DNA from: Ixodes scapularis
Lineage: Eukaryota; Arthropoda; Arachnida; Ixodida; Ixodidae
DNA length: 64,000 bases
Assembly (NCBI RefSeq): GCF_016920785.2
Contig: NW_024609857.1
Location: 189,113,027 to 189,177,026 of the forward strand
Direction: 5' to 3'
A program made the position numbers and the translations under genes. The notes under the pieces were generated by a model, which had not been told where the DNA came from, ran no database searches, and saw only the letters and a program-made list of their open reading frames with translations. Shown in pieces: positions 36,621-46,160 of this stretch; within the stretch, counting starts at the first letter, position 1; each line of letters starts with the position of its first letter.

Positions 36621-36802
36621 AGACGCAGCGACGGCTACGAGCTAATGCGACCAAACAAACAGCCTCAAACGTGTACCATTGTGGTGTTCGTTGTGTGCTC
36701 CATCATCGCTAAACCCATTATAAACAAAAAAAAGGCCTAACAATTTGCGCTTTGGACACTGCCGTACATTGGTTTCATTAGCTCGTAGCGTCGGCTGCGT
36801 CT
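36621..36802. mobile_element. Foldback element, about 27-bp arms
   Basis: The left arm AGACGCAGCGACGGCTACGA then GCTAATG pairs with CATTAGCTCGTAGCGTCGGC then TGCGTCT at the right end. Immediately after it, 36822-36878 (TGGCGCGTCTAGAG ... CAGCCACCGAGGT) resembles 45888-45945, so the repeat unit probably extends further right. Confidence 0.7.
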
Positions 36803-37274
36803 GAGCGTAAGAGATGCAGGATGTGGCGCGTCTAGAGCATGATATCATCGCTCTTCAGCCACCGAGGTGACGGACTTGAAGGGAAAATAGCCCAGTGTCA
36901 CATGAACTAGGTTTTACTTTTAAGAACAAACGCATCTCCGAACGCGTGTTTTTCTTTCATTTTCTCGGTGCCCGTACATTCATACTCTGCGAGACGCCGA
37001 CGCTGTAGAATTTATTGCCAGCTTTATGAATGTACATTGATCTCGTCCGGAATTGCAGAAACCGGTGACTTTCTTTTTTTTTTTTTTCTAAGCCGGGGAA
37101 TCGAGGCCGGATATGAAGCTTCCGGATCGAAGCAACTGCTATATGACGGTGACTGGAAACATGTTGTATGCGCCAAATCCTTTCCGACTACTCGTATTTA
37201 GACCGTTCCTTCTGATTGTTTGTATTTCCGCTTGACGACTTATCGTTGTTGCATATAGTTACAAAAACAAAACC
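36803..37274. other. Non-coding; dispersed-repeat similarity only
   Basis: It contains the 36822-36878 segment shared with 45888-45945. No gene was found. Confidence 0.45.
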
Positions 37275-37319
37275 CGAGACCGAATGGGAAAAAAAGGACC
37301 GCACAAACACGAAGTCTCG
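37275..37319 (+). repeat. T-poor cassette bounded by CGAGAC / GTCTCG
   Basis: A 6-bp perfect inverted pair encloses 33 nt with a single T. It is preceded by ACAAAACC, as in the arm at 49770 (ATAAAACCCGAGAC). It matches the architecture of the palindromic element arms but in single, non-palindromic form. No duplication was found around it. Confidence 0.55.
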
Positions 37320-37619
37320 TAGACCGTCTCGTGGAAATTCATAATTACGTTCAATTTACACCAGCTCATATTCGCACTTAGATTTGTTGACTGATTGATA
37401 GTGTGTAGCTGCGATCGCAATAGGTTACCTGCTGCGTTTTAGCACTTGGCGAGTTTACTGAGGTACAATATAAATCGTTCAATTACTACTTTTTTCTCGA
37501 AAGCACCTAGCGCTAATCATCTCCTGATAAACTTGCAAATATACATTTTAGCAACTGTTACTCAAGCGGTCACAAATCTTTTCAGTCTGTCGATGAACAG
37601 CTGACCGGTCAATATTTCT

Positions 37620-38470
37620 AGTGCTGTGAGAGCAGATCCTGGTGATATTTCGGAATTGATTATAAAGCTCCAACCAACGTTTTCGACAGGTAGAGATGGT
37701 GTGCCGTATTCTATTATCAAAGAATGTGATTCATTCCCACTTTAAAACGTATTTGTAACCTTTCACTAAATTCGGGTGTCTTCCCGTTGCCTTAAAAGAA
37801 AACGGTTGTTGCCCGATTTCTGAAAAAGGGTGATGCCTCTGTTGTTAGTAACTATCGTCCTGTTTCCTTCCTTCATGATTTTTTTTTAAAGTTTTTTAGG
37901 TGATTGAGCGTACCTGGATGATTTTCGTTTTATTTCCGCCAAAATTACTGCTTGCAGAGCATGGTTTTTTAAAGGGTAGGCCTCTTAAGACCAATTTCTG
38001 TACCTTTTTAGATTAATATGCGCCTTTTGATATGAATAAAGGAGGAGTGGATACGATTTATCTTAATATGTCAAAAGCGTTTTAAAAGGTCAGTCATTAA
38101 CTGCTCTTGCATAAATTACTTGTGTATGGTGTTTCTCCAGAATTATGTAACTGGATGAAAAGCTTCTTTTTTTTTCTTTTATGCGTAAACACGGTTCGGG
38201 TTGTCGACTGTTACTCTCAAGTATTTTCGTGTTTTGTTTTGTTTTTTCACTCCAAATGTACCCCAAGGATTCCATTCTGGGTTCTCTTTCGTTTTTTTTA
38301 AATCTTTATAAAGTATATAGCGTCTTGTGTCAAACATGCTGATCTGCTTGTATTTGCTGATGACATTAAGCTCCTTAAAAGTGTAAATTCTCTAGTCGAC
38401 TGTGATACCATACAGGATGATGTGTCACGTATTTTAGAAGGGGTAAACATAATCACCCTCGGCTTAAAGG
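37620..38470 (+). pseudogene. LINE reverse-transcriptase remnant
   Basis: In shifting frames the translation shows GRDGVPYSIIKEC (about 37695), a KKGD...VSNYRPVS-like block (about 37825-37865), then GGVDTIYLNMSKAF (38043-38085). LLVYGVSPELCNWMKSF (38110-38165) and VPQG...LG remnants around 38260-38290 follow, then LLVFADDIKLLKSVNSLVDCD near 38345-38400, including the F-A-D-D catalytic box. This is the usual order of the RT palm and fingers in Jockey/CR1-like LINEs. Stops and frameshifts throughout indicate old decay. No endonuclease or 3' UTR was identified, and the element differs from the one at 745-4690. Confidence 0.82.
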
Positions 38471-40260
38471 GGCTATTACACGAAAATTAAAAGGATAGAT
38501 TATTCTTGAAAAGGAATGCTTATAGGCTACTTAGTATATACACCAATTTACGGGATTTTTAGAGCTCTGATAATTGCAATACTCAATTTACGAATTTTTG
38601 TTATTTTCAGCTTGCGACCAGGAAACACTGCCCAAGTTATTCACGCCATGGTGTCCATAAACCACGTGATCATGAACGCTCTCTCATTCTAGGCACCCCC
38701 ATGATCGCCCAAGCTCTACTTGCCGCGGTACGATCAAAACCGCTCACGCAACTCGGCAACCCGAACGCTATTCTCGCTCTTTTCCCAGGTGTGTTGACCT
38801 TCCACCCTGCATGCGCCTGCGAGATATTTCCGGACGACGGTGACCACGGCGAGTTTGTCCGTAACTCGCCGTCGCTGGAGCTGGTCGCCAGCGAGTTGCA
38901 GTCAAAATGAACAGCTTCCAACATCTCTTGATAGCAATCACTCTCATCGCTGCTGCGATCAATGTCGAACAATTTTACAAGGTGAGCAATGCCGTAGACG
39001 TAATCGTCACGGACCGCATGCTCGAAACGTGGCACGTAAACGAGGAAGCTGCAGCTCAAGACGCCAAGAGAGCCAAGTTTGTGAGTGCGTGCAAAGAGAC
39101 GCCGCGCGGGAGGCTGGCTACGTCACCAGCCTCCCGCTCCGCCCGGATCCGCCCCTCCGAGGGACCCACATATAAATCGATTGCTCCACGAAACTATCGG
39201 GCAATTTTTAAAACTAATGTAGCAGGATTATAGGAACATACAATGGGTCCTAGCAGTATAATTATCTCATATTTTATTTTTGGTGTGTCATCATAACCTC
39301 TTTGAAGGAGTACCCCGGCGTTTCGCTTATGATCCCAGATTTTTTCGAAAATTTGTTAACAATATCAACAAACATAGTTGAAATAGTATCCCAAATATTA
39401 GGTAAAAAAAGAGCTTTTTTTCGCGAAGTTATCTAAGTTCCAAATTTGTTCCCCTATATGTTTTTTTTTTCTTTTTTTTTTTTCAAACTGAAAATCATCT
39501 GGCAACAACGAAAAAGTTACGGCAGTGTCATCAGTTGAATAAGCTTGTGCTCACAGAATAATTTTTTTTTGTTTTGTTTAGTACTGGGTTCGTGTGAATG
39601 GATATATTGCTTGACTGCTTCTTCTGATTTGTGTTTGCGTTGGTGCATGAAAGAGAAGGCCTTCTGGTTGTTTGGGGGAACAAGAAAAAATAAATATTAT
39701 GTATATAATATTGTAGCTTGCAGGAAAATTAAAAAAAAAAACTTACGATATAAAATAATAATAAAAGACACTCCTGTCACATTTTGAATGACGTATCACT
39801 GGCCAAAGCAGATAAACGATTGGTGTGCAGATGAATTCTACAGCAGTTATGCGACTGCCTGCACGGATTTTTGTGTTCGCTAACCTATTCTCAGAGCTAG
39901 CTTTCAAGAGTGAAGTTGTAGAAACGAGATAGGTTGCTGGTGCCAAACAAAATGTGAATATGTGGATATAATGATAGTATGAAAGAATACCCGGTAATAA
40001 TCTTTGACACGTTACAGCGACGTTCTTAATTGGAATATTGTTAATTGTGAAATGCAAGCGATGTCTGTCTTTTTTTTTACATTCCTTATATCACTAACAC
40101 AAATTAGAGCACTCATCCGAAAACGGCTTTGTGTTCAAAATTATTACCTAGGCAGTGTGTTGTTCTGTTGTTGTTATTCAAGCTTTACTCATTTGTTTAA
40201 AAAAAAAGCCGTGAAATCTACACTAATGGGATTTCTTCGAGTGAGTTATACGGCCAGAAG
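38471..40260. other. Non-coding; GC-rich block of unknown origin at 38680-39180
   Basis: The GC-rich block keeps frames of 108-129 codons open on both strands at once, so no single coding frame is supported. A 10-bp stem hairpin (GGGAGGCTGG / CCAGCCTCCC) is near 39108-39135. AT-rich DNA with T tracts follows. Confidence 0.4.
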
Positions 40261-40619
40261 CAGGGCTTAAAGTCTGGGGGGTCCCAGGGGGTCTCGGACC
40301 CCCCCCCCCCCCCCCCCCACCCCCGCCCCCCCCCCCCCCCCCCCGCTCATTTTAGCGGATGATCTGGGACCCCCCTCTAGAGTCACAGCATTAGTGAAAT
40401 CAAACTCATATCTTGCAATAAAATAGCTTGTTTTCACAGATGTGACATTTGGGGATTAACAATTTGAGGGTTGCAGGTATACACCGTGGGCAGAGTCAGC
40501 TGTGATGTTTATTTTATGTGCATCCAATACACCTCTTCAGATCCCCCCCCCCCCCCCTCTTACCTTCCTCTAGGGACCCCCCTCAACTTACGGGCGACTT
40601 TAAGCACTGGCCAGAAGGA
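40261..40619. mobile_element. 359-bp hAT-type MITE, 8-bp target duplication GCCAGAAG
   Basis: Termini are CAGGGCTTAAAGTC and GACTTTAAGCACTG, inverted with one mismatch, CAG...CTG type. The octamer GCCAGAAG is repeated exactly at 40253-40260 and 40620-40627. Just inside both ends are GGGGGTCCC/GGGACCCCC blocks that extend into long C runs (40299-40345 and 40544-40557). There is no coding capacity, so this is a non-autonomous hAT element. Confidence 0.92.
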
Positions 40620-40861
40620 TATAATATAAGTGCATAATCGTTACGATAACACGGCCAATTAACTCAATTATGTCGATGAAGCTTTTTTTTAATTAGTAAT
40701 ATTAAACTTGTGGTTTCAACTGGGAACTTGCTGAGCGTCAATGGAAACAGTCAATTTGAGAACAACAACAGCAAGTCTACCAGTCCGATATCGTGCCCGC
40801 TCGGTTTTGCCTTCCCTTTATTCGTGTTTTCTCACGGCCAGCCGTGGGCCTATTGGAACAA
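40620..40861. other. Short non-coding spacer
   Basis: Nothing was recognised between the hAT MITE and the foldback relict. Confidence 0.5.
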
Positions 40862-41018
40862 TGGTAATTTTGGCGCACTACTGCTCTTTCCACGGGCTCA
40901 TCTTTTATATATGACTGATTTAGAGGTTTTCGATGACGCTCAGCAAGTGCCTAATTGGAACCTTATGTTTTTATTTGCCTTTTTGAAGTTAATTAACAGA
41001 TTTTAGTTCAATATTTTA
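40862..41018 (+). mobile_element. Diverged single arm of the 1806-2482 foldback family
   Basis: It aligns with the right arm of the foldback element. Matching blocks are GCGCACTACTGCTCTTTC, GACTGATTTAGAGGTTTTCG, ATGACGCTCAGCAAGTGCCT, AATTGGAACC and AGTTAATTAACAGATTTTA. Divergence is far greater than between the two arms of the intact copy, so this is an old relict lacking its partner arm. Confidence 0.75.
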
Positions 41019-44000
41019 CTTAACGCGATGATTAGCCCCTATATTATGTTCCAGTGGACGTATAACTCACTTGCACATACCTCAATAGTTTTGGTTTCGC
41101 AGCTTTCTTTTTAAACCAATGAGTAAAACCTGAACGACCCTTGTTCTTTTTTTAGGTATGTTAATTGGTGTAAACAGTGTCCCATGTACTGAAGAAGCTC
41201 GTGTCAAAAATAACAAGACGGTCCCAGTTTGAAAAAATGAAAATACGTACTGTTTCCGGAGAATGGGCATCAGTTATTTTGTGTTACTGAGTGTTTGTAA
41301 TAGTTAAAGCTCGATATTTAAATTGTTTATTTATCTTCGCGTTCGTCGAAAAATATTTTAAGTGTTCACAGATTACATTGTTTATTGTAATAACATTCAC
41401 GGCTGCCCGAGTTGTTGCAGTTAATTAAGCCAATCGAGCTCATTATTTTTTTAACTGTCACTTAGTGTCTCAGTTGTAGGAAGGCACTGTACCCTGTGCA
41501 ATACTGCAAAATATTGCCCCTCTACATAAGATAAACTATAAAACATAACTTCCAGACGGTGCAACAATATTGCGTTCACTAGTAGATACTAAATGTGTGG
41601 CAGCTGCATTGCGTTGCATCTTTTAATAACGCAGAACACTTCTACTTGTTTCCGAAAAGCGAACATCACAATCACAAAGCGCCAGGGAAAATTGAGAATA
41701 ATTAGGTGTCGTAAAAAATCAAGGAAAACGCGTAATGAGAGCCTCGAGCGGCAATTTCACGAACAGTCGAGAGAAAAAGAAAAGAAGATAAACTGTTTTT
41801 CCGCATTCCGGCCTACAAGCGGGATGGAGTTCTTAAGCGATGAGCTTAACGCGCCAACGATTCCTAGTGCCGCGTAAGAAAACCATTCCATTAAAGCCAA
41901 CGGCACATTCCTGAAGACGGTTCCTAAGCACAGCACTCAAGTGCAATCGTTTGCAGCCGAGCACGAGGATTCCGGAGTTCTCTTTGGGGTACAATCAGGC
42001 AAATGAGACCAGCGTTCCGATACTGTCTCCAAATGATTCCTTGCGCGAAAGCGATCATGCCAAAATAAAAAAAAAAAAAAAAAATTCTTTTTTCAAAAAA
42101 AAGCATTCGAGGCATATTGAACTTCTTTTTATTTTGTTACAAAAACAAGTGATTAATTTACAAGTTGAGCGGAAAATATAAAGATATATATGCGAGTTCT
42201 AATGGTACGTAAACTATTAGGGTATGGTCCTTCGGGAGTTAACAACGGTGAATTATCATAAAGAAAAAATAACAATTTAGCCATAATGTTCCTCCGACCG
42301 TTTCTGGCTTGTATTTACATTGAAACCCGAGAGATCGAGTCAAGCATATGCCACGCAATAGAATGTTTAAAAGGGAATGCTGCTTTTTCGTTTGACAGTT
42401 TTTAAGCAATTGTATCAGGGAATGCTGAACCCTCGCTTTGTTCAAGGCTTAAGCACTTTGGCGACTGAAATTGCAATATAGTCCCTCTAATGCTTCCAAA
42501 TACTCCTTACGTGGTGAGTACCCAGTCATTTATTATCCGAAGCACAGCCAATCAGATCGAGGTGTCAGTCGAAGGGATCTGGTAAAGAGTGAACCGGGAA
42601 GCAAGTGACTTGAACGGGGTGAGTCGCAACCTACACTTCTTCGGTTGCCGGTGACTGTAGATATAAGGCGTACCTGGACGCGTTTCACAAGAAGCGATTA
42701 TTTTGTTTGTTTTTGTAGCGCCTCCTGCTTCACAATTCGTTCGGCTTGAGGGGAATGCCACACTGTAGAAAAAAGACAGTTATTTCACTTTCCCCAAGGA
42801 CACAAAAGAAAGCCAATTACGGTGAAATCACGATCCCAACGCATGACAAAGCTCTTTGTGATTAGACGCGAAAAATTTATGTTTTGCAGCGAGTGTGACC
42901 GAGTGATACCTCATACTAATTTTCCCTTTGCACATTGCATTTTAGTACTAATTATGTATTCTAAGCTTCGACATTCCACGGTATTTGGAATTTCGGCTGT
43001 AATTTTGTTGTCCCGTATTTTCCAAAAAAAACAACAAAAAAACTAAACTCCCGAACTTTTCTTTTTTCTTTTTTTTTCTAGAGTGCGATGTGGCACGTAC
43101 CAATGCATTCCAAGAGTGTAGTGTATTGGGGAATTCAAAACGCGACACCAACATGACGTAAATATATTCGTACTTGAGCGGGGCCATTGACTAATCCACA
43201 AGCAGCGCCGCCCAAGATACATGGACTTGAATAACGTGTCGCATTCGAACCCACATCTTCTCACTGTTGTCGTATTTCTTCGTGCGTGAATTACAGGCAC
43301 TCCCATTAGCTAGAAGCAACCCCTTTTCGGTTCCTTAGTTCGTCAGATGGGCGCTCCCATGTCGCCCCAGAGGCGATCCCCTTGGACCCTCTGCTCCGAG
43401 TCAATATTCCCTCAGCACTCGGAGCATCCCGCCGCGTCTCCCATCTGTGACGTATCCAATCTCACGCAGGTTTCTTCCTCCCGAGACGCAGCATCAGAGG
43501 GCTTAAGGGGAAAAAAAAAAGCATATACCTTTTACCCATACGGCATACTTACGGGTTATGTGTACATTCAGGCGTCTCTATATACGAGCCTGTCATACGC
43601 GAGTATTTTGCCTGGCTTCCGCGGAGACACGAAAAATAGAATATTGAGCAAACGTCAAAGAGACGTCGCTTGTGCAACAGTCTGGGAGCTAACGTTTTCC
43701 GGAGACGCAATTTCGGGTACTGCTGTCCCCGGCCTATCTATATCGTAAGTAATGCGATGGGTGGAACACTCGGCACTATTTTTGCAAGTCAGATTTTTGG
43801 AAACGTTTTGAGGTAGTCATCGGATACCAGCGTAGCGGATATTGATACCTCGGGCTGTGAAGGAAGTGGAGAGCTTCCTCGACTCATCGTACTTCTGGAT
43901 TTGTGCCTCTCAAGCTGCTGAATTGGGGTCATTTATTTTGGAGGTGTTTACATATTTATTCAAATCCAAGCAAAAAGTAACGCTTCCGACCTATCAACAG

Positions 44001-44905
44001 TTCTATAGGTTTTTTCGTTGTTTCTTTACACATTCTCGAAGTGCGTCTTGTTTTATTATAGATATTGAAACAATGTTCCGAGTACATGGTGATTTCTTTG
44101 TTGCATGAGCGGTGGGTCACTTTATGTCAATCAAAATGTTAAAAGCATTTATGATTCTTGTATATCAGTCAAAACGGGCTGAGGACCACAAACACAAAAA
44201 ATATATTTTAGAAAAAAATATATATATATTATATATATATATCATTTTGACATTAGCAACTTTAAAAGCGCGTGGAACGTGAGTCGCAGTAATTCTCCAT
44301 AGATCACCGACCGGTCAATCCGATCATGCGTGTTTTTTTTTTATTGAAAGTGACTATGCATCACCTTATAATCCAAGTAAGTAAGAAGGGTGATTTTTGT
44401 TTTGTAACCTGTGTCAAGCTATTCATATTGACTCCTATGTTTGTGCGAACAAAATATCCTTCCTTTTGCGATACAAGCTCGGCTTTTTTTCCAACCAAGA
44501 TGTTGATGACATTTTGTTTCGTTCTGTACTAGACGTATGACACCACCAAAGTGTGAGCGCATCAAAAGGATGGCTAACAGCCTAAGAACCCGTGACTTCA
44601 CGAGTCTAGAACCGGCCAATAAGAGCGTTGTATCGGCCGATTAATAACTTTGAAAAACGAATGGCAATAAGAATCGTGAACATAACAGTGTCATTAACAA
44701 GAATAAGAGATGAGTGTGAAACCGAAAATAGACGTTTACTGAGGCGAACTTTCGACTGCAAATTTGAAGAGCATCTTACGTTGGAGGCGGGACAGTGACC
44801 TTCCATTAGAGGCGCGTTACCCCCGCGTTTATTATACACTCGTTCTGAACACTATGACAGCAGAAAGTAAGCTGGAACTTTTCAGAAGAGACGAATGTTC
44901 CTAAA
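41019..44905. other. Non-coding stretch, nothing recognised
   Basis: Nearly 4 kb without a supportable gene. An A17 tract lies near 42068. A GC-moderate frame at 43347-43748 (133 codons) has no domain resemblance. A (TA)n tract lies at 44217-44242. Confidence 0.45.
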
Positions 44906-44990
44906 ACAAAGACCCAGGCCGAGCGGGATTCGAACCCCGTTCCTCCGGGGTGAGGGAACCCCGTTCCCTCACCCCGCGTTGTTTGGAATG
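44906..44990 (-). mobile_element. tRNA-like SINE fragment with an internal inverted duplication
   Basis: On the minus strand, GGGGTTCGAATCCCGC is a strong box-B / T-loop motif, followed by TCGGCCTGGGTCTTTG and TTTTAGGAAC as in tRNA-derived SINE bodies. Where the anticodon region should be, a perfect 14-bp stem with 3-nt loop (44946-44959 with 44963-44976, CGGGGTGAGGGAAC) is found. No complete tRNA cloverleaf forms, so this is not a functional tRNA gene. Confidence 0.65.
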
Positions 44991-45431
44991 CCAATGACCT
45001 TAAAATGATTAGCGTATGTTAAAGTCACGGAAACCGTCAGAAACACTACGCGCGGCTTCCATGTAATACACGAGCTTCTTGAGTCGTGGTTCGTTCTTGG
45101 CCGTTTGTAGAGGCCAATTTCGCAATTTCTCGGTGTATAAGACTCGTCGTGCCGTGCAGTATATTTTTGTGTTGTTGTTGTTTTTGTTGTTAGTGATTAA
45201 GTGTCAATTTTACTTACAACATTTCCTGCCAAAAAATCGACTTTTTTTATGTTTTTTTTAATATTTGAATGTTGCTGTTGGTTATCTCAAACGTGACCGT
45301 ATGGTGCCGAGTACGTAATCATCTTTCATTCGTTTAGAGCTATTGCCCTATTCTCTCCCGTGCCTTCACCCGAGATTGAGTGCAGCCTCGAATTAAAGTG
45401 ACTTCTGAATCGCTAACCGTGCGATGGTTTA
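44991..45431. other. Non-coding stretch, nothing recognised
   Basis: AT-rich with a TTG-rich run at 45167-45195. No gene was found. Confidence 0.5.
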
Positions 45432-45856
45432 ATGGCTCGTTCACACTTGCGAAATACGCATCGCTCGCCGAAACTTGCGAAACACGCATCGCTCGCAAAT
45501 CGCTCGCCGAAAAAAGATTGGGCCGTTCACAATGGTTGTCGGGTGCGGAGTGCGCGGTGCAAGCGTCTCGCACTTTCCCGAACAGACGAGGAGTTGACGA
45601 GAGCACCCAAACCTCTTTCTCGCCCGCGCGAGTCTCGTCGCCATCGTCGGCAGCTCGTCAGCGGGGATCTGACGTCAGCGAGCGCCACTTCTCCCGTACG
45701 TTCTGACTGGCTTGCGACGAGAAAAAACTTTTTTCCGTCGTTAAAAATTGGTCCCAGAGCGATCTTGCTCTCCGCCGGAAATTCTGCCAGCTTTCGTCGC
45801 CGGGCGTCAGAATTCTCGCGGATCCGGCCGCCGGTTCCCAAGTGTGAACGAGGCAT
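45432..45856. mobile_element. 425-bp MITE with CTCGTTCACACTTG termini
   Basis: The left end ATGGCTCGTTCACACTTG and the right end CAAGTGTGAACGAGGCAT are inverted with one mismatch. The interior is GC-rich, with ATCGCTCGCC repeats near 45461-45510. Flanks are TTA on the left and TAG on the right, so a TTA-type duplication is possible but imperfect. The termini resemble the PIF/Harbinger-like element at 32416 in the GTTCACAC segment. Long frames in the interior run on both strands and are composition artefacts. Confidence 0.75.
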
Positions 45857-45990
45857 TAGGCTATAGTCAGTGACGAATAAAGAAGAGGAAGGCGTGGCGC
45901 GTCCAGAGAATCTTGTTATCGTCTCCTCAGCCATTGAGGTCGCGAAATTAGTTTACACCCTAAGAGACATCCGTTCTTGAAAGGTTCTTC
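45857..45990. other. Dispersed-repeat segment and left direct repeat of the next element
   Basis: The interval 45888-45945 resembles 36822-36878 (GTGGCGCGTC.AGAG ... CAGCCA..GAGGT). The interval 45974-45990 (TTCTTGAAAGGTTCTTC) is the left copy of the 17-bp direct repeat flanking the palindromic element. Confidence 0.7.
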
Positions 45991-46143
45991 CATCGTAAAC
46001 CGGAGACACGGAAAAATAAAAAAACGGACAAAACAACAACAAGTCTCAATTGAGACTTGTTGTTGTTTTGTCCGTTTTTTTATTTTTCCGTGTCTCCGGT
46101 TTACGATGGAAGTTCTTCACCAGCTCGCCTGTGCTTTTACCCT
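45991..46143 (-). mobile_element. Palindromic mini-element, copy 1 (minus orientation), 17-bp target duplication
   Basis: A perfect 126-bp palindrome with no loop spans 45987-46112 (63-bp arms, centre TCTCAATTGAGA). Next to it (46113-46143) lies a unique segment whose reverse complement contains GGCGAGCTGGTGAAGAA, the head shared with the copies at 49721 and 56590. The whole is flanked by the exact 17-mer TTCTTGAAAGGTTCTTC at 45974-45990 and 46144-46160. Each arm is T-poor on one strand and closes with GGAGAC ... GTCTC. It has no coding capacity. The combination of head, palindrome and long duplication suggests mobilisation through an RNA or a self-primed intermediate; that is inference. Confidence 0.85.
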
Positions 46144-46160
46144 TTCTTGAAAGGTTCTTC

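Noticed and set aside
38670..39059. 129-codon minus-strand frame with overlapping 108- and 111-codon plus frames
   Set aside because: Both strands are open because the block is GC-rich; no domain or codon pattern favours one frame.
45432..45866. 144-codon Arg/Ser-rich frame
   Set aside because: It coincides with a MITE with inverted termini and is mirrored by open frames on the other strand.
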